A stretch of 64,000 bases of DNA, taken from NCBI GenBank assembly GCA_032690845.1, contig CM064430.1, positions 3,086,949 through 3,150,948 of the forward strand. The letters run 5' to 3'. Source of the DNA: Eleusine coracana subsp. coracana. Its lineage: Eukaryota; Streptophyta; Magnoliopsida; Poales; Poaceae. Position 1 is the first letter of the stretch. Each line of letters opens with the position of its first letter. Positions 26,001-35,739 of the stretch are shown piece after piece. Below the pieces are notes generated by a model. That model did no database searches. It was given only the letters and a program-made list of their open reading frames with translations, and had not been told where the DNA came from. Made by a program: the position numbers and the translations under genes.

Positions 26001-27263
26001 TATAAATGCGCAGGCATGTTAACAATGCACACATCATCATGAATGAATCAGGAGCAAAGCTTGTACTGCCCCCATTAAGTTTTGATTCCTAAATAAAAAA
26101 TAGATAACTCCTAAATCTTCATTTGTGCTGACACAATCTTCATTTATGCAGCCACATGCTAATGTAGCTAAATAATGAGTGCCTCCTAATTAGAGATAAT
26201 ACCTATGCAAATACTACTTGAACTGTAAGTTGCTAGCAAGTGAGTTTGACAACAAAACTTGATAACAGGAAGCATGTGAACTCACCGGCGGATACGGAAT
26301 CATTAAGAGAAGATTTTCCAAGGCCTTAAAGCGTGGCAAGAGCTTTGAAAAAGCACAGTTGCCTCTAAAGCCATCTCGTCCATACGGATAAATGTATGTG
26401 GTCAGTGATTCGAGACGTTCCATCATGCAGAGATGGACAGAGCTGGGAACATACGCGTCTATCCACTCGAGCGACACCATTTGAGGAGCTGAGATGTCAG
26501 CAACGGGTTGAGTCCGACTTCTGAAAAAGCAGTGCCTCACAGTAAGCTCTTTAAGCGCCGGTGCTACAAGATTGAACTGCTGCAAGCCAGAGACTGCGTT
26601 CAGATCCATCCGCAAGAGGGACTCGGACCGGATGGTGATATTGTCTAGACCTTGGGTTTGATGTACGGTGAGCCTTTGCAAGCACGGGCACCGCGGAGAA
26701 GACACGGCGTCGCCGAGCTTGCACGGGCCGCAGATCCGGACGCGAACCAGGCGGAGTTCAGTAAGCTGGGAAAATACGCCGGCGGCCGGTACAGCGAGGC
26801 GGAGAAACCCTAGGTCGAGCGAGACGGTGGTGGCGCTCTTGAAGCAGGGCAGCTCAAATGCGCCTATTTCGCCGTCCTCTTCCCCGTCACCGTTTCTCCC
26901 CGGAGGCGCCCGATTCTCGAAGTTGAGGCGGCCCGAGAGGCGGTTTGCTGCGACGGGGAGCCAGGCCGCCACGGACTCGGGGGCGGCGTCCAGGGCCCCG
27001 ACGTCGAGGAAGCGGAGGGCAGCCTCATGGACGGCGAGCGCGGAGGCGACGGGGTGGGGCTCGGGGGAGAAGTCGAAGCGGAGCTCCGGGAGGAGAGTCC
27101 AGACGCGCCGCCAGCGGCGGGAGAGGACGCTGGTCCGGACGGCGGCGGCGGTATTGAGGTGGAGGAGAATATCGACCAGAGCATCGTTGGGGAGCGCGCT
27201 GATGCGGTCCTCGCCGGAGGGATTCGCGCGCTCGGCGGCAATTCTGCCGCCGCCCTGCGCCAT
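23035..27263 (-). CDS. F-box / LRR / FBD-domain protein, three exons
   Basis: Likely the substrate-recognition subunit of an SCF (Skp1-Cullin1-F-box) ubiquitin ligase. My model is exon 1 27263-26286, exon 2 24827-24648, exon 3 23478-23035, about 533 residues. All introns are GT-AG and phase 0: donors GTGAGT (26285) and GTAAAA (24647), acceptors CAG (24828) and TAG (23479). The ATG at 27263 starts MAQGGGRIAAERA; the frame is open 36 codons further up, but the F-box begins soon after this Met. The F-box is at about residues 18-60 (ISALPNDALVDILLHL, then SVLSRRWRRVW). Leucine-rich repeats follow (about 130-380). Exon 3 opens with the FBD signature CPCDEPENWK and LNCLQEIVISNMAG, plus EVAFVKRLFSWA and the ending-type LKCYMFRD. 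About 45 residues beyond that motif are longer than usual, so the true 3' end may differ. The family is greatly expanded in grasses; the target is unknown. Confidence 0.85.
24103..24121 (+). repeat. Poly-G tract, 19 bases, in F-box intron 2
   Basis: An uninterrupted run of 19 G on the plus strand (C on the transcribed sense strand). It lies within intron 2 and is expected to be length-variable. Confidence 0.9.
25403..25754. mobile_element. Tourist-like MITE in F-box intron 1
   Basis: The left end GGGCATCCACAATG and the reverse complement of the right end GAGCAACAGCAATG match at about 10 of 14 positions. The element is flanked by TTA on both sides (25400-25402 and 25755-25757), the 3-bp target duplication typical of PIF/Harbinger-derived Tourist MITEs. 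It lies in the intron, so the protein is unaffected. Confidence 0.6.
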
Positions 27264-27408
27264 GGAAAGGGAATGTTTTCTCTCCTTTTGCCAAAGGGGA
27301 TGGTTTTGCGCTGCACAGTAGTGAGGACAGTTTTCTCCTCTAGTTGATTGACACTCGAGCATGGTTAACAAAACTTAACCGGCCGATTAACTGCGGTTAA
27401 CTGGAAAA

Positions 27409-27460
27409 GGCCGCATTTACTGGCGTCTGCTCCTCCCGATAGACGCCAGTAAATGCGGCC
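27409..27460. repeat. Perfect 20-bp hairpin upstream of the F-box gene
   Basis: GGCCGCATTTACTGGCGTCT (27409-27428) is followed after a 12-nt loop by its exact reverse complement (27441-27460). It lies about 146 bp upstream of the F-box ATG, in the promoter or 5' UTR. Confidence 0.95.
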
Positions 27461-27479
27461 TCATCGCACAAGCGTCTTC

Positions 27480-28785
27480 TCAAGATTATTTGAAGCAGTA
27501 GAGAATAATTTATAAGGAATGGTTTAGTGTTGAGCTAATAGTGTTTTAAACATTGGTTTATACTTTAATTGTGTTTTAACCATCTATTTTCAGATTTTGC
27601 AGATTTACTATCTAGTTTTGAATCTGAAACTCGATTTTATCATTGAGGTATTAATAGAGGCTAACAGTGTTAAATTCCGTAAAAAATGATCAAATTGCCT
27701 CTTTGAGACCTACTTGACATTGAGATAAAACATCTCTTCTCTTAGAACCCACTATCATTGAAACAAAACAGGGCTGTTTGTGTGACAGTTGATGTAGGCT
27801 AGGCCGCGACCATACGGTGATGACGCCGCCAAGGGTCGGAGAGGGTAGCCTGCCACTCTCCCTGATCTTGCCGTAGCCACCGCTCCGCTACGAGCAAAGC
27901 TCCTGAATGATTGTTGTTAAGCCAGTCCTTTTTTGTAAATTTAGCTTGTTCTGCAGCTATGAGCAAAGCTCCTGAAGTCCTGATGCTCTATCTTGATGCT
28001 CTATATCTAACGTCTTCACACATCCTAGCCTGCTCGTCTTCACCGTTAGCTTTCTCCTGCCCGCCTCCATGACGCGCTGTGCCACCAAGAATCCAGCGGG
28101 CACGTCGTCCACAACGCCCAGGCCGCCGTCCAAGGTTAAATGTCGACGAGGTCGCGTGACAGTTGTCGAGGACTCTCGGTCGGACATAGCTCAGTCGCAT
28201 GGGAAACGAAAGAATGTAGAAGAGAAACGTGAAGAGTAGCTGTGGGACCTGGCAACTATTTTACTTTTAACTTGGCAAACAAAAAGCATCCGTTCACATG
28301 TATATGGATGGCTCGGATAGCAGCTAATGCACCGAATCTGTTCTCTGAATTAACAGAGTCAATTCGGAGGACCCCGATCCTACAACGGTGGCTTCGGATG
28401 GCTTTGCCGTAGTTAAATTATTGAGGCTGCTGTAAAAGCTTCACCGGTGGCTGTTGTCGCCCAAAGAAAAATCCACCTTGCCACAGTGATTTGGAGTAGT
28501 GGATGTCTGCGGTAGGATTCCATGAGGAGACGATCTATAACTTGGCGAACAGCTTCCAGACGTGCATGATCAACAACAGGCTCCTTCAGTATCCAGGTCG
28601 ATGCCGCTGTTACTTATGCATGCGCCCTGCATTGGATGCGTGATGGCATCTCATTCGTGCGGGACGGAGGGAGGTGTTTTGTTGCAACTGTGGCGGCGCA
28701 CATGCAGATAACCTTACCCAAGATGAATAGAAGGCCCTAGATTACTTTCGTTTAGGAGGGCATCTAAACCAGAGGAGGGAACGAA
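27480..28785. other. Intergenic, no supported gene
   Basis: A GC-richer patch at 27790-28200 contains a 76-codon frame on the minus strand (28187-27957) with LTLDGGLGVVDDVPAGFLVA, but I recognise no family and see no gene structure. It may be a fragment of captured coding sequence. Confidence 0.4.
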
Positions 28786-28789
28786 GGGT

Positions 28790-28912
28790 TGGATTTCTTT
28801 ATGAGACTGGGCTAAGGGTTAGATGTTTTACTTTTTTTGTGTAAATTTCTAGTCTATTTCTTTTTTTTTTCTAGCCATCGTAGTAAGAGGGTCATCTCCT
28901 TTTATTAATAAA
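28790..28912 (+). repeat. Dispersed repeat B, copy 1
   Basis: Conserved order AGATGTTTTACTTTTTT, AATTTCTAG, TATTTCTTTTTTTTTTCTAG, then GTCATCTCCTTTTATTAATA. The same order recurs near 33545 and 34955. It looks like the 3' end of an old retroelement or similar repeat. Confidence 0.6.
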
Positions 28913-28955
28913 CTAGCATGTTGGCCAGCGTCATTGCGCGGAGCTAGCTATTATC
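28913..28955 (-). mobile_element. Possible Helitron 3' end (minus strand)
   Basis: Reading the minus strand, GCTCCGCGCAATGACGCTGGC can form an imperfect hairpin and is followed by CAACATG then CTAG and T, the layout of a Helitron 3' terminus. A related arrangement lies at 33628-33668. Boundaries are unproven. Confidence 0.3.
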
Positions 28956-30152
28956 ATGTAAATATGATTTCTAGTTAATTCCCCATAGAATGTTTCTTGT
29001 ATTGTTTAAGAGTATCATAATTCTTCAGATATAAAACATGACAAACTTAAACTTGGAATGTTTTCTGAAAAATTACTCTTATTAGACTGTGAGACTATGT
29101 CGGATTCAACATGAATGCACTTCTTCAAAACAAATAAAACTGCTTTTATTAAGTCCCTCTACTACTTTTATTGTGGTACACCTTTCATTCATGGAAGTAT
29201 CTTAATCTAGCTAATAGATTAGCCTTTGACTTGTTGGTTCAACCTATATTGAAAATCCTGTTCAGTCAACCAAAATCCTCTTCGGTCAACCGATATCCTG
29301 CTGTTATTAAATCCATCTATTACTTTTGTTGTGCTACATCAAAATCCTGTTGGGTCAACCAGTATTGAAATTGCATATGTACTCACCTTTAAATTTTATT
29401 TTAATAGCAGAGTGTTCGTAATATAACTTATTGATCACCGTGATGAAAGAAATATGGGAGGTTGTTTGTTACTCACATCCACAAACACTCCATCCATCTC
29501 TAGATCACGCATTAACCCCTAATATAAAACAAAAATTATGCTAACAAAGAATTTTAAAATTTGAAGATACATCTAATGAAAAGGCACAAATTTAAGTTTA
29601 AGGGAATTGGGCACTACATATTATATAGTCTTTCTTGTAGAACAGTTCACTAATATTTCTCACATGTTATTATTATTTGTAGTACAACTATTAGTACTAA
29701 AATATCTCATGTTTAGCTCACTATGTACATTCTACCTGCTGTACCAGACAACTATAAAAATCCTGAAATACTTTCTCACCCGAAAAGATGTGGCGACAAT
29801 CAAATCTGGAAGTGCTAATAATCAAATTATAAACTTCAATCTAGAGTCACGCGGAAAGTTTTATGAATTTTGCGCACTAATATCACTAAGTTGTCAGGCT
29901 GATATACACCTTGTTTGAACAATCAAAATAAACCCGTCCATTTTGACAGTGCCAATATGTTTTAGCACAGATGGAGAACTAAATGTCCTTATATCAGGAA
30001 AAGAGAAAAAATGACCACATATGTCACATACCAGAAATTTTCATTAACTGTGAACAAACTCCACATAAGTAAGATTCAAGACGATCAAATACTTTAAGTA
30101 ATACTGATCTTGCCGATGCCTGCTGTATCTCCTTTAGTGGCAACTATTGCAC

Positions 30153-30371
30153 TCATGCTGTTGTTTTAGGAAAACTGTGACGTTGTGGAGTCACCATGAA
30201 CCCATTCGTTTTTAGATTTCCAGCAGAACCAACGGTAACACATCGCCGATATGTGTTACTATTTAATCCCTGACCATAATCATGTAGCCCTGCCGCAACA
30301 GGTTCAGTATCTATTTCCATAGGTGAACAGTTGAAATAAGCCCTTTGGACAGCTTTCTCTGCATTCCCTAA
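30153..30371 (-). pseudogene. Possible orphan 3' exon (unrecognised)
   Basis: On the minus strand an acceptor-like ATTTAG precedes GGAATGCAGAGAAAGC, opening a frame NAEKAVQRAYFNCSPMEIDT that ends with FPKTTA and a stop at 30153. The composition looks like real protein rather than random AT-rich translation, but I recognise no family and find no upstream exon. It could be a captured or stranded last exon. Confidence 0.25.
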
Positions 30372-30500
30372 ATGGCATAACATGACAATCTAAAACATCA
30401 CACATCAGCTTGAGGTAACAAAAGGGTGAGTTTTTTTTTTGCATGCCCTAATATCGAAGTTGAACAGTTGAAGTAAGCCCTTTGGATAGCTTGGACAGCT

Positions 30501-30541
30501 TTCACTGGAGACAGATAGCTTTCTTATCTGTCTCCAGTGAA
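30501..30541. repeat. Perfect 17-bp hairpin
   Basis: TTCACTGGAGACAGATA is followed, after the 7-nt loop GCTTTCT, by its exact reverse complement. Just upstream GAACAGTTGAA(A/G)TAAGCCC is present twice (about 30325 and 30462), so the hairpin sits in a local duplication. Confidence 0.9.
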
Positions 30542-31979
30542 GAACAATTTAAACTCCATTCTATTTTTCTATCTACGATTGATCCTATGGATTAGAGTCT
30601 ACAGGGTACAATATTCGCTATTTCTTTGTTCATTCTACTAATTAAATACTCCAATACGGAAGGGTAATCAAAACCTTGTTTTTTTGCTGCTATGAGTATA
30701 CCTAACACAAACACAAACTACTACGCAATCATATTGCTACATTGTATGGCATTGTTTCAAATGCTTTTTTGTGTTCTTCCAGTCACGGTCACTTTATTTT
30801 TACTACAAAGATATGTTGTGCTATCTTCTTCCTCTTCATTTGTCCCTAATCCGTGCAGCATCCCATGTTCACATACCATCCTCAACACGAAGAATAATCT
30901 GTGTTCACATCCATTCTTGATATACTCTCTTAAGTAACAATCTCTTGGCCCTCCTCTGAATTGCTTGTGATCATTATTTTATCTATTACTTAAGAGAAAT
31001 GCTCTGGTGGAGCCTTTTCTAAAGATTGCACGAATCCTAAAACAAAACCTTTTTTTTTTTTTGAGACAAACAAAACCTATTTAATTAAATATTCTAATTA
31101 TATTTCTAGGCCCATCCTTGCACACCCTAGCCGGTTGAGTCCAGACCCGTGGACTTTGGATCTTCCTGGTGGCTTCATCGTCCTCATCGGCGTGCCCTCC
31201 ATGAACGCTACCAGGAAGAGAGAGAGAAAAAACAATGCCACACGAACTCACAAATCACAATGAGTCGTGCATATAGCTATATTCAGAAAAAAGGAAAACG
31301 AAATCTCTCTCCCCACATGTATCTGCAACTAATGAAATAATTTTGTTCTTCTACAAAAATACAAGAAAAACAACTCAAGTAAGGTGATTCCCAGTCAAGG
31401 AAGCGCCTCGCCAGGGCACCATCATCGTACACCATGTTTCAACGAACGTCTACCGGCACGCCGGAGTTGACGACAATCGACATTGACCTCATTGTTCTTG
31501 AGTTCATACACTGATATTGATTAATAGCAGACGTTGTAAACATATGGCACATCTAGTCGATCTTATTTCTTCTCTTTTTTAAAAATAGGTTATTTTTCTT
31601 CTCTTGGCTACCCGGTTCATGTTCTCGGAGGAACGATAGGGTGATGAAACCAACGGTGTGAATTGATATATCTGTGTTTGGGCTGGCTGAGGGCTGGATT
31701 GGCCTGGGCAGCGGGCCTAGGAATTAGGAAAATTAATTAAGGAATTTAGTTAATTTAATTTCTTTGGGATTTCTGCAACCTTTTGAAAAAGCTCCAGCGG
31801 AGCACTTCTCATTGATTAAAAACTCCTGGACGATGTAATCTATTATATGCAATTATGCAAAGCTCATGAAGTATATACATATGTTAGAAATTACAGAATT
31901 TTAACCTGACCTGAGATCTGTTGGAGGAGGCATCTTTGTTGCTTGCAGGTAAGTTCCAATCATTGGTCCTGCTATCTAA

Positions 31980-32707
31980 GAGCATCTCCAACAGAGCCTG
32001 TAAAATGAGTGAATTCGGTAAATATAAAAAATTTACGATAAAAACCTAATCCAACAGACTCTGCATCACCCTCGCCATTCTTCGTCGCTCGCTATCCCGG
32101 GAGGCCCGCTCTCCATCTTTGCCGAGCGAGCATCGCTCGCCATCGCGCTTCTTCCTACGCGCCCCTCGTTCCACGCCGTTTTCATCAGCTCCCGCGCATC
32201 GCCCTCCTCCTCATCGAGCGCACTCTGCCTCTGCCAGGCACCCAAATCACAGAGACATCAGGTCGAATCCACTTGGTTTCTTGGCCCGGCAAACCACCAA
32301 ATCGACACCGCCACGAACCACCAAATCGACGCCGCTACCAATCGCCCGCCGACCTGTGCGAGCGACAGACCGATGTTGAACGCCAGCCCCGCATAGGCAT
32401 AGCAGCCGTACACCGCCGTCTGCAAGTCACCAGGCCCGCTGCGCTGCTCCTGGCTCCAAGTCTTGCTGCGCGCTGCTGGCGGGGCAGCAGTAGACGGGCG
32501 AAGAACCACTAGGACGATGTCCCTCAAACATGAATCTACGGCAGAAAGAGACGATTACATGCATGATTTTTTTTAATATGAAGATGAAGAGTTCAGATTT
32601 AAAGAGTTTGTTGGAATATGTCATAGTTTCGAAGGATTTCTAATTTTACAAAGGAGCTAAAAACTGTAAATTTGGTTAATATTATAGCTACTCTGTTGGA
32701 GATGCTC
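31980..32707. mobile_element. Tourist/PIF-type element with GC-rich cargo
   Basis: The 728-bp element begins GAGCATCTCCAACAGAG and ends CTCTGTTGGAGATGCTC, perfect 17-bp terminal inverted repeats, flanked by TAA on both sides (31977-31979, 32708-32710). A 3-bp TAA duplication with these ends is typical of Tourist/PIF-Harbinger elements. The centre (about 32060-32520) is much more GC-rich than the AT-rich arms and has open frames on both strands; none encodes a recognisable transposase. Inference: non-autonomous element that may carry captured genic sequence. Confidence 0.8.
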
Positions 32708-32710
32708 TAA

Positions 32711-33540
32711 AGCTATAGTACTCCAAAAGTATTTGACGTATTATCAGGAGGTATTCCAAGCACACAGGACCTGCTTGCAGATATGTTTGCAGATTTAGAA
32801 CATATCACCTTCTTTTAGTCGTCTTAGCAGATATGTGCTGCTTACAGATATGTTCGACCAAGCATTTCACGTATCAAGAGGTCACTTAATATTTACAAAA
32901 TAGATCATACAAATATTAAAAAGTAGTATGAAAATAAGTCTGCAATAGATGATCAGAAATTCTCACCTGTTAGAAAAATAGAATGGTCAGAAACTCTCAA
33001 CAGATTATCACGTTACTCATGGAAGCTTGATTTACACTACAAAGTGCAACTGCTGGGTTTTGAAGCCAACGTCCCTGATGTATCCTGAAAGACCTTGCAC
33101 CCGTGTGCTCATCTCGACGGTGTCTGCAATGCCTCTTATGGATGCGGATGGCTTACGGCAGCCCAGTCTTGCAGATACGGTCACCAGATGCAAACGACCA
33201 TAAGAGTGATCCGATCTGGGTATGTTTCATCGGGGAGAAAAAATATGCATGAATGGCCATCATGCACCTGAAGTCCTCGACATATATACTCCATTGCTGC
33301 AGCGTCATTGATCGTTTGGTGCGGCGTTCACGACAGCAGCACGGCGACAACCTCGACGAGGCTTCTTGCATGTCTCGATACAACCTTGAGGTTGATCTAG
33401 GCTTTGGTGTACGTGGGTTGTGGTGGGATCTGGAATCGGTAATTAGGATCTTATAGGAGGAGGTTACGTGAGGATTAGATGAGGAGGCAATAGAGGGTCA
33501 GATTTCATTTTTCAGATATGTCATGTGGAGATAAAGGGCC
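32711..33540. other. Intergenic, no supported gene
   Basis: No domain-bearing frame. TTTGCAGAT/AGATATGT phrases repeat around 32770-32860. Confidence 0.45.
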
Positions 33541-33627
33541 GAATGTTTTGCTTTTTTCTAAGAATTTCTAGCCTATTTCTCTTTTTTTCTAGTCACCATG
33601 ATGAGAGTCCATCTCCTTTTATTATTA
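33541..33627 (+). repeat. Dispersed repeat B, copy 2
   Basis: GAATGTTTTGCTTTTTT, AATTTCTAG, TATTTCTCTTTTTTTCTAG and CATCTCCTTTTATTATTA in the same order as copy 1. It is followed, like copy 1, by AACTAG and a GC-rich hairpin-like sequence. Confidence 0.6.
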
Positions 33628-33671
33628 AACTAGTATGTTAGCCTGCGCCATTACGTGGAGCTAGTGTCGTA

Positions 33672-34940
33672 AACCTTTTTCTAAATAAATAAATAAATAC
33701 ATATTTTTAATTACAAATTGCCTACATAATAATATTAAACTTGAAGGAATGTCCAAGAATGAAGTTTGGTTGTCCTACCACGTGTTACAAAGAAAAGGAC
33801 AAACAACTAGCTACGTTTAGGACTTTACATCATATACTTCGTACTCTTATCTCTATGTTTTATGATGTCACTCAACTTGATTCCTGCCTAATTTATTTAA
33901 TTTTTATAGAAACTAACATTTACTTAATCAGCTGCCAGTAATTAATATGTGAACTATAACTCTGACAACAGGATGTTGCATTTCAAAAAATGTTATATAG
34001 GATCAAGAAACCATCGCGACAGTAGTGTCTCCATCTGTTATGCTTCCTCTTCAGGCCATTTTATGAAACCTCTGCCAACAGGCATCATTTCATCTTATAT
34101 AATCATTGATGTGTTTTGTAATTTCTTTCCTGTTGCCTTGGTTATTATATTCTTCTGATTCTTTTTCTCTTTGGCGTTTTACACAAACATGGTGAAGGCT
34201 ATTACATCCCATTACTGACCACCACAGTTCCAATTCCCTAATATTCAGGGTTTTTTTTTCAATACACGCATGTTTCTATTTCGAATTACTTGTCATTTGC
34301 TTTGATCATAGTCAAAAAATTCAATTTGTGATGATCATTTCAATCTCGACGGGTATTGAAGTTGTTACTCACCATGGGTATTGCATCAGATGTCGAGCTA
34401 GGTGGACATTCAATCCCCTCCGGTGTCCTTGGGGCTTGTGTCTTAGGGATTGGTTTTGTATGAATACGTGAGTTGGGATGATAGTAACTACAAGAATACC
34501 CCTTCTTATATATCTGACCGTATGGAGATCAATGCTGATCCATATAGGACACAAACTCACTTCTCATAACGTTCATTTGCTATCTATGTTGGTTAATTGA
34601 ATGGGCCCGGTGGATTAATGCTGGTCGCTCGCGCATCAAGTAATCTTGGTGTTGGCCCAGATCAACTCCAACATTTATATAAGCTTTGTAGAATAGTACT
34701 GTACTCTACGATATATTCTGACTTCAACAATGCAGATGATGCAGGTCTTCTTGTTACCTGAGATTTACAATTTATTTGAAGTTGCTACATGGAGGATAAT
34801 CCCTTGGGATAAGCGTGGCGGCTGAGGCATGAAAGAGAGGTTGCTGCCGCTGTTAGGTTATGAAGATGTGACGTGTAATCATTATAAGGAAATTAAGGGT
34901 AGGATCTCCCTGTAAGATTACCTGTGGAGACAATGGATGG
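33672..34940. other. AT-rich intergenic, no supported gene
   Basis: Contains an AAAT/TAAA microsatellite near 33682-33700 and short frames only. Confidence 0.45.
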
Positions 34941-34944
34941 CCAG

Positions 34945-35050
34945 ATCTTTTGCTTTTTTGTGAGAATTTAGAGGGTATTTCTCTTTTTTTCTAGACATCA
35001 TGATAGGAGGGTCATCTCCTTTTATTAATAAATAGATAGATAGATAGATG
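34945..35050 (+). repeat. Dispersed repeat B, copy 3, with TAGA tail
   Basis: AGATCTTTTGCTTTTTT, TATTTCTCTTTTTTTCTAG and GTCATCTCCTTTTATTAATA match copies 1 and 2, but here the tail is a short (TAGA)n run (35034-35049) instead of the AACTAG-hairpin. Confidence 0.6.
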
Positions 35051-35560
35051 TTTTACGAGTCCTGAATCTGTATAAAGATTAAACATGTATATACTATTTT
35101 TTCCTATTGCAGAACATGCACAAAGCATATTAGAAGTGCCTGTAGGGGTACATAAGTGCACATCAATGATAGTTTTGGATGTGTGAGTTAATAAAGGTAC
35201 AAATCACTGAACACCTTTGTTGGTATGAAATTGTATATACATGGACATAAAGAAATGCTTCTATCACTTCCAGGAACAAACTCGGTAGTTCATCTACACT
35301 GCCTACCATCAATTGTACCTGTGTTTTTGTGGTGGCTGCTGCGTCGGATGTTATTGTCTCTGAATCATTTGTCAAGCCAGATTAAAGGTCCGGGACAATT
35401 TGTTCTCTTGTATGCATTCTTGCACATTTCTTGTTTGTTTTTCATTTTTGAGGAAACCAATGTAGACAGTAGCCACCTAGACACATTGTACTAATGAAAG
35501 GTTGTGGAATAAAACAAACCCAGCTCTAGAGTAAAAAAAAAAAACTACACATACATAGTG
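35051..35560. other. Intergenic, no supported gene
   Basis: No credible gene; lies downstream of DUF594 gene 1. Confidence 0.45.
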
Positions 35561-35599
35561 GAAACCAAGGAAGCACCCAAAATCACAAAGCAGAATTCG

Positions 35600-35739
35600 A
35601 TTACAAGTGAATAAACATACAAAGTTTCCACAGCAAGCCTCAAGGAAAATAATTACAAGTGCACAAACATACAAAGCTTGCACACATCAAGAGACTCATC
35701 TGGAATTAGCTCAATCATGCATATATGCAGTCGGTCCGC
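35600..35739 (-). terminator. 3' UTR of DUF594 gene 1 with duplicated TGTA-rich motif
   Basis: Sense-strand TTTGTATGTTT(A/G)T(T/G)CACTTGTAAT occurs twice (35676-35652 and 35624-35600). The same sequence recurs in the 3' relic at 44.65-44.76 kb and partly after gene 2. TGTA-rich stretches of this kind are typical plant far-upstream polyadenylation elements. The exact cleavage site cannot be read. Confidence 0.5.

Larger units (their letters stand above)
28956..31979. other. Intergenic, no intact gene
   Basis: AT-rich sequence. A 70-residue minus-strand frame with an acceptor-like AG at its start (30369-30153, listed separately) and a hairpin (30501-30541) are the only structures I can point to. 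Confidence 0.4.

Noticed and set aside
26668..27347. Plus-strand and other-phase frames overlapping F-box exon 1
   Set aside because: Shadows of the GC-rich F-box exon; no independent evidence.
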